A stretch of DNA of 7,025 nucleotides. Origin: Eubacterium sp. (lineage in GTDB: Bacteria > Bacillota > Clostridia > Lachnospirales > Lachnospiraceae). This document shows, one piece after another, positions 1 through 5,741 of the stretch. Position numbers and translations under genes: made by a program. Numbering within the stretch: the first letter of the stretch is position 1; each line of letters starts with the position of its first letter. The stretch spans positions 1 to 7,025 of the forward strand of contig JAILSA010000229.1 of the NCBI GenBank assembly GCA_024697885.1, read 5' to 3'. The notes under the pieces are model-generated. The model had not been told where the DNA came from. It was given only the letters and a program-made list of their open reading frames with translations, and searched no databases.

Positions 1-14
1 CTCTTCCTGTTTTT

Positions 15-42
15 AGACTGTCTTAGTGCGACAGCCCTTTTT
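15..42. terminator. Possible terminator at left edge
   Basis: Arms 15-22 and 30-37 (CTGTC/GACAG core) enclose a seven-base loop beside the GH18 stop. In minus RNA all eight positions pair, two as G-U, but no U-run follows. In plus RNA two mismatches weaken the stem, yet TTTTT follows at 38-42. It could end the GH18 transcript, a convergent gene to the left, or both. The window edge prevents a decision. Confidence 0.4.
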
Positions 43-1764
43 CTATTTGCCTACATATTTACTAATAACTGTCCAGGTGGCTGGTCTCTCGAAGCCAAGC
101 TTCCAGAATGCCACTCCGGCAATATCTTTTTCCTTTACAAGCTCTAGCTTCTTCTCAATGGAGGTCTCCTCCTCAAGCCAGATTTTGTACTTAAATCCTC
201 CTGCCTTGTACTCTGCGTAGAACTGCTGGGTTTCATCGTCCCACTTAGCGGAGACATCGTTGGATTTCAAAATGGTCTCCGCCGCGCTCATGCCGTAGGC
301 AGTGGAACTTGGCTGGCCACCCTTTTTCTTGGACTCCTTCCAGAGCCTTGTGTAGAATGGCAGGGCAGTGACCACACGACCCTTTGGCACCTGCTTGAGC
401 ATGCCTTCCAAACCGTTTTTCACATAGGAAATAGATGATACAGAACCGCTCTCCTCGCTGCCTGCGTAGTGCTCGTCGTAGGCCATAAGAACCACATAGT
501 CCACAATGCGACCCTGCTCCTCTAAGTCGTAAAAAGCGTTATAGCTCATTGGCGGATAGTTATCCACCGAAACAAGTAAATCATTGACATGGGCCTTGAG
601 AACTAACTCGCGAAGGAACTGGAGGTAAGCCGCCGCATTGTCCTTGGTCACATTCTCAAAATCCACATTGATTCCATCCAAGTCATACTGAATAGCCTTG
701 CCCACCAGGCCGTTAATCAGCTTCGTGCGATTAGAAGTCTGCCCCAGGGCGCTGCTGAGCTTGATTCCCTTGGCAAAATCATCCACAAGACCCCAGACCT
801 TCTTGCCCAGGGCATGGGCCTGATTGACATAGGATGTATCTGCGATACAGGTAAAATTCCCCTGACTGTCTTTCAAGGAAAAAACAGTAGGACAAATAAC
901 ATTCATAGAGTTGGCAGAAGAAATGCCAGAATACATAAGTTTGCTGCTGGTTTCAGAAGTTACCTGGTGCCAGCCAAGGCAAATTGTCTTTCCGAATTTT
1001 TCCTGTTCAAAGGTCTCCGGCTCTCCCTCAAATTCCCAGGAAGCCTCCTTCTTGGCTGCAATCCTCTCACTAGGCACATAGCCTGTCACTCCGTCCTCTG
1101 TGGTAACGCAGGTGTAGGCATTTTCCTCCTTCACATCGGTCTCCACAATCAGCTGGGCACCCTCTAGGGCCTCCGTGTAGTAAGCATATTTCTTGCCGGG
1201 ACCCGTTCTTACCCTGGTGTCCTCTGACAGGGTGGCAAAGGTGTAGGTGGCATCCCGATCTGTCATAACCACCAGTCGAGCCGGGGTGGAATACTCCTTA
1301 ATATCGTTGGCAGTGTGTTCCTTAATAAAGTTTAGGGACACATAAAATCCATCCTCTAGCTCCTTGAGAATAGGATCCTCTGACTGCTTATTTTCCTTTC
1401 CCAACTTGTAGCCGGTCTCATCTGACTCCGCCTGAATCAGGCCATCCTTGGTGGCGTAGGACAGGATTCCCTCCTTGTCGTCCACGAAAATCCTCTTGTC
1501 AAAATAAGTGGAAGCAATCCCTGCAGGGACATAGGTAAAACCGTCCACGTTAAGGGCCACAATGCTCTCATCTTTCTCGTCGGTCAAAAGCTCGTCGTCC
1601 ACCAAAATAGCCACCTGGCCGTCGGTCAGATTAAAGAGCTTATTGATGTCTGCTTGCTCATTGCTGGGCGCCCACTTGCGATAAAGCACATAGGCCACCA
1701 TGGCAAGGATCAGGAGAAAGGCCAGAACAAAAGCCCCTATCACTAGCTTCTTTCTCTTTCCCAT
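43..1764 (-). CDS. Membrane-anchored SH3b and glycoside hydrolase family 18 protein
   Basis: A cell-envelope protein of 573 residues. Basic MGKRKK precedes one hydrophobic segment (about 8-28) followed by YRKW, which suggests an uncleaved signal anchor with the rest outside. Residues about 36-160 resemble the stalk domain related to copper amine oxidase N-termini (VDDELL, FTYVPAGIAS, YFDKRIFVDD). Residues about 170-235 form a bacterial SH3 domain (TRVRTGPGKKYAYY, GVTGYVPSERI). A GH18 barrel runs from about 259 to the end, with the catalytic strand DLDGINVDFE (361-370, acid Glu370), LMAYDEHY (426-433) and GVAFWKLGFE (550-559). The middle acid of the usual DxxDxDxE is Asn366, as in YaaH/SleL-type spore-wall glucosaminidases, so activity on peptidoglycan or another N-acetylglucosamine polymer is a fair inference. 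The start is 21 bp after the thrH stop with GGGAG 12 bases upstream, so the two are probably co-transcribed. Confidence 0.88.
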   Translation of the reverse strand: MGKRKKLVIGAFVLAFLLILAMVAYVLYRKWAPSNEQADINKLFNLTDGQVAILVDDELLTDEKDESIVALNVDGFTYVPAGIASTYFDKRIFVDDKEGILSYATKDGLIQAESDETGYKLGKENKQSEDPILKELEDGFYVSLNFIKEHTANDIKEYSTPARLVVMTDRDATYTFATLSEDTRVRTGPGKKYAYYTEALEGAQLIVETDVKEENAYTCVTTEDGVTGYVPSERIAAKKEASWEFEGEPETFEQEKFGKTICLGWHQVTSETSSKLMYSGISSANSMNVICPTVFSLKDSQGNFTCIADTSYVNQAHALGKKVWGLVDDFAKGIKLSSALGQTSNRTKLINGLVGKAIQYDLDGINVDFENVTKDNAAAYLQFLRELVLKAHVNDLLVSVDNYPPMSYNAFYDLEEQGRIVDYVVLMAYDEHYAGSEESGSVSSISYVKNGLEGMLKQVPKGRVVTALPFYTRLWKESKKKGGQPSSTAYGMSAAETILKSNDVSAKWDDETQQFYAEYKAGGFKYKIWLEEETSIEKKLELVKEKDIAGVAFWKLGFERPATWTVISKYVGK

Positions 1765-1785
1765 ATTTAATTCACTCTCCCTTTT

Positions 1786-2385
1786 TTACAATACGGACTT
1801 AATTGCCGCCAGCAATTCATCATAGGACTCAAAGGCTGGATACTGTGGATAATCCTTTTTGATCTGCTCTGTGGAGCGGAACAAAAATCCTGCCTTGCTG
1901 GCCTCGATCATGCCCAAATCGTTAAAGCTGTCGCCACTGGCAATGGTATCATATCCAATGGACTGAAGGGCCTTAACGGTAGTATATTTGCTCTTTTCAC
2001 AGCGCATCTTAAAACCTGTTACCTGGCCGGACTCTGCCACCTCAAGGCTGTTGCAGAAAATCGTAGGCCATCCCAATTTTTTCATAAGTGGCGCTGCAAA
2101 CTGTGTGAAGGTATCACTGATAATAATAACCTGAGTCAGAGAACGGAGCTCGTCCAAAAACTCCTTGGCACCTGGCATAGGGTCGATGGTTGCAATGACA
2201 TCCTGAATTTCCTTCAGGCCCAGGCCGTGGTCCTTCAAAATTCCCAAACGGTAGTTCATTAATTTATCGTAGTCTGGTTCGTCTCTGGTAGTTTTTTTCA
2301 ACTCAGGAATTCCTGTTGCCTCTGCAAAGGCAATCCAAATCTCAGGAACCAAAACACCTTCCAAATCTAAACATACAATTTCCAT
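1786..2385 (-). CDS. thrH: ThrH-like phosphoserine phosphatase / homoserine phosphotransferase
   Basis: A cytosolic HAD-superfamily enzyme. The family prototype, ThrH of Pseudomonas aeruginosa, hydrolyses phosphoserine and can transfer the phosphate to homoserine, linking serine and threonine synthesis. The 199 residues align from the first residue with that protein as I recall it: MEIVCLDLEGVLVPEIW at the start, then TTRDEPDYDKLM (32-43). Catalytic landmarks are the nucleophile Asp7 in D-L-E-G, motif II Ser90 in IISDTF, a lysine cluster near 131-138 for motif III, and GDSFND (151-156) for motif IV. The second acid of motif I is Glu9, where most HAD phosphatases have Asp; the same DLEG is in the prototype, so this is a family trait rather than a defect. 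It heads a two-gene unit with its own promoter. Phosphoserine phosphatase activity is likely; the homoserine transfer is inferred from homology only. Confidence 0.88.
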   Translation of the reverse strand: MEIVCLDLEGVLVPEIWIAFAEATGIPELKKTTRDEPDYDKLMNYRLGILKDHGLGLKEIQDVIATIDPMPGAKEFLDELRSLTQVIIISDTFTQFAAPLMKKLGWPTIFCNSLEVAESGQVTGFKMRCEKSKYTTVKALQSIGYDTIASGDSFNDLGMIEASKAGFLFRSTEQIKKDYPQYPAFESYDELLAAIKSVL

Positions 2386-2392
2386 GATTTTT

Positions 2393-2397
2393 CCTCC
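2393..2397 (-). promoter_or_regulatory. thrH ribosome binding site
   Basis: GGAGG on the minus strand, seven bases before the ATG at 2385. Strong site that settles the start of the thrH-like gene. Confidence 0.85.
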
Positions 2398-2428
2398 AAT
2401 GTAAAAAATACTTTTTTTGTCCTAATTT

Positions 2429-2457
2429 ACTATAGCAAAAAAGTCCAATTTACGCAA
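2429..2457 (-). promoter_or_regulatory. Extended -10 promoter for the thrH-GH18 unit
   Basis: On the minus strand TGCTATAGT (2437-2429) gives an extended -10 with TATAGT, five of six consensus bases. A 17-bp spacer leads to TTGCGT (2457-2452), where only the TTG half matches the -35. Transcription would start near 2422, giving a leader of about 37 bases before the ATG. The leader holds an A-run and T-run (AAAAAAAGTATTTTTT) able to form only a weak A-U hairpin. Its place just after a terminator supports it. Confidence 0.55.
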
Positions 2458-2464
2458 TTAAATT

Positions 2465-2501
2465 ATAAGAAAGAAGCCTCTTGGAAAAACTCCAAGAAGC
2501 T
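2465..2501 (-). terminator. Rho-independent terminator of the ior operon
   Basis: Five bases after the amidohydrolase stop, arms 2501-2491 and 2485-2475 pair over 11 positions (one G-U in minus RNA) around a five-base loop, GUUUU. A U-rich tail, UUCUUUCUUAU, follows. The stem strength and placement fit an intrinsic terminator, and a new promoter follows at once. Confidence 0.75.
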
Positions 2502-2506
2502 CTCTA

Positions 2507-3334
2507 CTAGTCATAAATATTCAAAATTTTGGCTGCATTTTCTCCCAGGATCACATCCTTTTCCTCCCGGGTCAAATCCGTGGACAAAATCCAGTCCTTG
2601 GCTGCTGCCTGCTGGCTCCATGGGCTGTCCGTTCCAAAGAGAATCCGGTCCGCCCCGTGATTTCTCACCATGCGGCAAAAGGCCTCCCTGTCCAGCATGC
2701 CCTCAACCTCAGGCATACAGTCCGTGGAAAAAGCAGTATCTAAGTAAAGCTTTCTGCCCACCAGGTGTTCCTCCACCTGATCCCAGAGCCGCCAGCCCCC
2801 CATATGGGCCAAAATCAAGCGGTCCGACTCCGTCTCACGCAAAACCTCCTCCACCATAGGGGGAGTGCAGTGAATGGGCTCTGGCAGCCCCACATCTTCT
2901 CCTGCGTGAACCATAACATAGAGGCCCAACTCTGTGGCCGCCTCCACAATCCGCTTCATGCGTATATCATTGAAAAAAACCAGTTGGTAGTCCGGGTGAA
3001 GCTTAATGCCGGAAACACCCTCCTGAGCTAAGTCCAAAAGCACCTGCCTGTAATTTTCACAGTCCGGGTGCAGGGCTCCAAAATAAATAATCCCCGTCTC
3101 CTTGCTGGTCAAGTTGGTCTCCACCGCCAGGCGGTTAATGGACTCCACCTGTTTAGGCGAAGTGGCTACAGGCAAAACCACAGAGTAGTCAATCCCCGCC
3201 TCTCTCATGGACCGGCGCAAATCTTCCTGCGTACCCAGGGTGGCCGGCGTCACCTTAGATGCCGCCGCCAATTTTTCCAGGGCCTTCTTTGCAATTTTGT
3301 CCGGAAAGGTATGGGTATGTATGTCAATAATCAT
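2507..3334 (-). CDS. Metal-dependent amidohydrolase (Amidohydro_2 type), substrate unknown
   Basis: A TIM-barrel metal-dependent hydrolase or decarboxylase of the broad amidohydrolase superfamily, probably cytosolic since no signal peptide is seen. With ATG at 3334 it is 275 residues: the metal HxH motif is in IDIHTHTF (His6, His8), followed by GIKLHPDYQ (109-117), MVHAGED with His143, ILAHMGGW with His177, and LFGTDSPW with Asp236. These are the expected metal and catalytic positions, so the enzyme looks intact. In-frame upstream starts exist (ATG 3346, TTG 3352). I prefer 3334 because family members usually begin just before the HxH strand; GAGG lies 12 bases upstream, somewhat far, whereas it would abut the 3346 ATG directly. 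It is closely coupled to iorB and ends just before a hairpin terminator, so it belongs to the ior operon. Relatives include aromatic-acid decarboxylases (ACMSD and gamma-resorcylate types) and various hydrolases; the reaction here is not assignable. Confidence 0.85.
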   Translation of the reverse strand: MIIDIHTHTFPDKIAKKALEKLAAASKVTPATLGTQEDLRRSMREAGIDYSVVLPVATSPKQVESINRLAVETNLTSKETGIIYFGALHPDCENYRQVLLDLAQEGVSGIKLHPDYQLVFFNDIRMKRIVEAATELGLYVMVHAGEDVGLPEPIHCTPPMVEEVLRETESDRLILAHMGGWRLWDQVEEHLVGRKLYLDTAFSTDCMPEVEGMLDREAFCRMVRNHGADRILFGTDSPWSQQAAAKDWILSTDLTREEKDVILGENAAKILNIYD

Positions 3335-3355
3335 TTGGTCTCTCATCCTCAAATG
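3332..3355 (-). repeat. Short inverted repeat spanning iorB stop and downstream start
   Basis: On the minus strand CATTTG (3355-3350) and CAAATG (3337-3332) form perfect 6-bp arms around a 12-base spacer. The 5' arm overlaps the iorB TGA and the 3' arm contains the preferred ATG of the amidohydrolase. A ribosome finishing iorB would open it, which would suit translational coupling. Arms this short arise by chance, so this is a weak call. Confidence 0.3.
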
Positions 3356-3918
3356 TTAAAGCCTGCCAAAAATGCCTGCTTGTTAATGTCAATGGTCTTT
3401 GGTGGAACTGTATTTTCAATAACCTCAAGCCATTGCTCCTTTTCAAAATCCATGTTTTTGGCTGCCACACCGATGATGACAGTGTTAAAAACTCTGGCAT
3501 TGCCGAGTTTCTTGGCCTCCGCCATGGCGTCTACCGATACCACTTTAAACTTCTGGCCCAATGTCTCCAAAATATTTTCTGGATACTCCATGGCCCCCGT
3601 CACTACGGTCATTGGATCCATTCTCTGGTCGTTGACAATCATGACTCCGTCTTTTTTCAAAAAGTGGGCATAGCGCATAGCCTCAAGGCGCTCAAAGGCA
3701 ATGAGGACATCGGCCTGTCCCTCCTCTACGATTGGCTCGCAAACCTTGTCACCATAGCGGACAAAGGTCACAACGCTTCCGCCTCGCTGGGCCATACCAT
3801 GAACCTCGCTGAGCTTAACATCATAGCCTCCTGCCTGGATAATTCCACCCAGAACGCGACTGGTCAAAAGAGTTCCCTGACCACCTACACCTACTATCAT
3901 AATATTCTTTGTTTCCAT
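3349..3918 (-). CDS. iorB: Indolepyruvate:ferredoxin oxidoreductase, beta subunit
   Basis: Small subunit that pairs with IorA and supplies the gamma-type 2-oxoacid:acceptor oxidoreductase domain. It is 189 residues long, normal for the family. An N-terminal glycine-rich GVGGQG loop (10-15) is followed by LLTSRVLGG and by the characteristic HGMAQRGGSV (40-49), the hallmark of IorB and related POR gamma chains. The start lies 12 bp after the iorA stop; a run of G (GGGGG) seven bases before the ATG serves as an imperfect ribosome site, and its nearness to the iorA stop suggests translational coupling for equal subunit amounts. Its TGA (3351-3349) lies inside the start region of the next gene. 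There is no cysteine cluster in this chain, as expected, since the iron-sulfur clusters reside in IorA. Confidence 0.95.
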   Translation of the reverse strand: METKNIMIVGVGGQGTLLTSRVLGGIIQAGGYDVKLSEVHGMAQRGGSVVTFVRYGDKVCEPIVEEGQADVLIAFERLEAMRYAHFLKKDGVMIVNDQRMDPMTVVTGAMEYPENILETLGQKFKVVSVDAMAEAKKLGNARVFNTVIIGVAAKNMDFEKEQWLEVIENTVPPKTIDINKQAFLAGFNI

Positions 3919-3930
3919 GATCTTGCCCCC

Positions 3931-5670
3931 TTACTTCTCGTACTTCTCAATAGCGTCAAATTTACAAAGCTGCATGCAGAGACCGCATCCGTTACACATG
4001 GTCTCATCAATGGAGATGGTTCCATCTGGATTCTTGGTCAGAGCTGGACATCCTGGCTTGAGGCACTGTCCGCACTTCTTACATTTTTCGCTGATTGGTC
4101 TGCATTTATAAGGGAACTTAACCTCCTTTAGGAGGGCGCATGGTGCGCAGGCCAAAATAACGGAAACCTCGTCTTTGGCCACCTCTTCCTTCACAACTCG
4201 CTCCATCTCGGCGATGTCAAAAGCGTCCACTCGAACTACATTTTTTACACCGATGGACTTCACCAGGTCGTAGATATTAATGGCTGGCACAGTCTGGCCC
4301 ATGAGGGTCTTACCTGTGGCCGCGTGATCCTGGTGTCCAGTCATTCCTGTGGTGGAGTTGTCCATAATAATTACGGTTCCGGTTCCCTGGTTGTAAACCA
4401 TATTCATCAGGGAGTTGATACCGGTATGCATAAAGGTGGAATCTCCAATAACTGCCACCCAGTTTTTAATATAATCCTTGCCCTTGGCCATTTCCATTCC
4501 GTGGAGGGAGGAAATACTGGCACCCATACATACGGTGGTGTCCACCACATTCAGAGGGGCTACGGCTCCCAGGGTATAGCAACCGATATCTCCGGCTGCG
4601 TGAATTTTTAACTTTTTCAAAACAGAGAAGGTGCTTCTGTGTGGGCAACCCGGACAGAGAATTGGTGGTCTGGCTGGCAGGTTGTCATATGGCTCACTGT
4701 CTACCGCCTGGCCCAAAACCTTCTCTCGAAGAAGGTTGGCACTGTACTCGCCCTGACGGGTGAAAAGCTCTTTGCCCTGGCACTCAATACCCCAGGACCT
4801 TACCTGCTCCTCGATTACAGGCTCAAGCTCCTCGAAGATATAAAGCTTGTCCACCTTGCTGGCAAAATCCATAATCAACTGCTTTGGCAGTGGGTGAACC
4901 ATACCCAATTTGAGAACGGATGCCTCTGGGCAAACCTCTTTTACATATTGGTAAGGGATACCGCTGGTGATAAATCCAATCTTGGTATCTCCCATCTCTA
5001 CTCGGTTAATGGCAAAATCGCAAGAATCTTTTTCTAGGCGATTCATTCTCTCCTCCACCCAGAGATGTCTCTTCTTGGCCATACCTGGCATCATAACATT
5101 CTTGGCTGGATTTCTCTCGTAAGGAGCGTCCTCCTTCTCCTCTCGCTCACCCAGTACAACAGGTCCCTGGGAGTGGGCCAAGCGGGTGGTAGTACGCAAA
5201 ATAACTGGTGTGTCATAGGCCTCACTGATGCGGTAGGCCTCCTTGACAAAGTCCTTGGCCTCCTGGCTGTCCGAAGGCTCCAAAACAGGCACAATCGCAG
5301 CTCTTGCCACACATCTGGTGTCCTGCTCATTCTGGGAGCTGTAAAGACCTGGGTCGTCGGCAACCACCACCATAAGGCCTCCATTGGCTCCAATATAAGA
5401 AACAGTATAAAGAGGGTCACTGGCCACGTTCAATCCCACGTGCTTCATGGAAGCCATGGCGCGAACGCCGCTGATGGATGCCCCGATGGCAACCTCTGTA
5501 GCCACCTTCTCATTCGGGGACCACTCACAGTAAATCTCCTTATACTTTACAATGTTTTCACTGATTTCTGTACTTGGTGTACCAGGATAAGCGGCTGAAA
5601 CCTTAACACCGGCCTCATAGGCACCGCGAGCAATGGCCTCATTACCAAGCATAATTTTTGTTTCACTCAT
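3931..5670 (-). CDS. iorA: Indolepyruvate:ferredoxin oxidoreductase, alpha subunit
   Basis: Large catalytic subunit of the oxygen-sensitive enzyme that converts aryl pyruvates (indolepyruvate, phenylpyruvate, hydroxyphenylpyruvate) plus CoA to aryl-acetyl-CoA and CO2, reducing ferredoxin. At 579 residues it has the usual family length. The N-terminal pyrimidine-binding domain carries AYPGTPSTE (27-35) and the WSPNEK segment (50-55). Next come a middle domain, the CPGCPHR motif (339-345) that opens the thiamine-pyrophosphate domain, and the cofactor motif GDSTF (409-413) with Asn438. The C-terminus is a two-cluster ferredoxin domain: Cys530, 533, 536, 541 and Cys559, 562, 565, 569, spaced for two [4Fe-4S] clusters. 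Cys508, Cys511 and Cys523 lie just before it and need not be ligands. It is first in an operon with iorB and an amidohydrolase, with iorB only 12 bp on. Substrate preference among aryl pyruvates cannot be read from sequence. Confidence 0.96.
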   Translation of the reverse strand: MSETKIMLGNEAIARGAYEAGVKVSAAYPGTPSTEISENIVKYKEIYCEWSPNEKVATEVAIGASISGVRAMASMKHVGLNVASDPLYTVSYIGANGGLMVVVADDPGLYSSQNEQDTRCVARAAIVPVLEPSDSQEAKDFVKEAYRISEAYDTPVILRTTTRLAHSQGPVVLGEREEKEDAPYERNPAKNVMMPGMAKKRHLWVEERMNRLEKDSCDFAINRVEMGDTKIGFITSGIPYQYVKEVCPEASVLKLGMVHPLPKQLIMDFASKVDKLYIFEELEPVIEEQVRSWGIECQGKELFTRQGEYSANLLREKVLGQAVDSEPYDNLPARPPILCPGCPHRSTFSVLKKLKIHAAGDIGCYTLGAVAPLNVVDTTVCMGASISSLHGMEMAKGKDYIKNWVAVIGDSTFMHTGINSLMNMVYNQGTGTVIIMDNSTTGMTGHQDHAATGKTLMGQTVPAINIYDLVKSIGVKNVVRVDAFDIAEMERVVKEEVAKDEVSVILACAPCALLKEVKFPYKCRPISEKCKKCGQCLKPGCPALTKNPDGTISIDETMCNGCGLCMQLCKFDAIEKYEK

Positions 5671-5675
5671 AATAA

Positions 5676-5727
5676 AATACCTCCAAATTTATCCTACATT
5701 TTATTGTAACATAAATTCAGAGGTATT
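5676..5727 (-). promoter_or_regulatory. Long RNA hairpin covering the iorA ribosome site
   Basis: Inverted repeat in the gltX-iorA gap. Outer arms 5711-5727 and 5676-5692 pair over 17 positions; inner arms 5705-5709 and 5694-5698 add five more after a single G-G mismatch (5693/5710), closing a six-base loop at 5699-5704. Three pairs are not Watson-Crick (5684/5719, 5685/5718, 5694/5709). All three are G-U wobbles in minus-strand RNA and would be C-A mismatches in plus-strand RNA, which favours a structure in the gltX-to-iorA transcript. The iorA Shine-Dalgarno GGAGG (5684-5680) lies inside the 3' arm, six bases of spacer separate the stem from the ATG, and the stem base is 14 nt past the gltX stop. 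Likely role (inference): blocking iorA translation on read-through RNA. Alternatives are a weak gltX terminator, since only the U-rich but interrupted UUAUU follows the stem, or a DNA operator. Confidence 0.6.
5680..5684 (-). promoter_or_regulatory. iorA ribosome binding site
   Basis: GGAGG on the minus strand, nine bases before the iorA ATG, a near-ideal Shine-Dalgarno sequence. It fixes the start at 5670. It is notable because all five bases sit in the 3' arm of the hairpin described at 5676-5727. Confidence 0.85.
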
Positions 5728-5732
5728 GGGAA
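5703..5732 (-). promoter_or_regulatory. Candidate extended -10 promoter for iorA
   Basis: On the minus strand the -10 is TACAAT (5708-5703), preceded by the extended-10 TG with one spacer base (TGTTACAAT, 5711-5703). An 18-bp spacer leads to TTCCCA (5732-5727), which matches four of six bases of the -35 consensus. Transcription would begin near 5696, in or just past the loop of the hairpin, so this RNA would lack the 5' arm and keep GGAGG exposed. Motif reading alone; AT-rich gaps produce such matches by chance. Confidence 0.4.
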
Positions 5733-5741
5733 AAAATTTCA

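Noticed and set aside
814..1167. Plus-strand frame of 117 codons
   Set aside because: Lies antisense to the SH3b and GH18 coding region and shows no recognisable domain.
3068..4131. Two long plus-strand reading frames (3068-3673 and 3433-4131)
   Set aside because: They lie antisense to iorB, iorA and the amidohydrolase, all of which have clear family motifs. Their proteins show no recognisable domain and no good ribosome site; they arise because the real genes avoid codons whose complement is a stop.
5065..5598. Plus-strand frame of 177 codons
   Set aside because: Antisense to the conserved N-terminal domain of iorA, with no motif of its own.
5698..5714. Tiny upstream frame ATG-TTA-CAA-TAA before iorA
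   Set aside because: Three codons with no ribosome site, within the hairpin; nothing suggests that it is translated.
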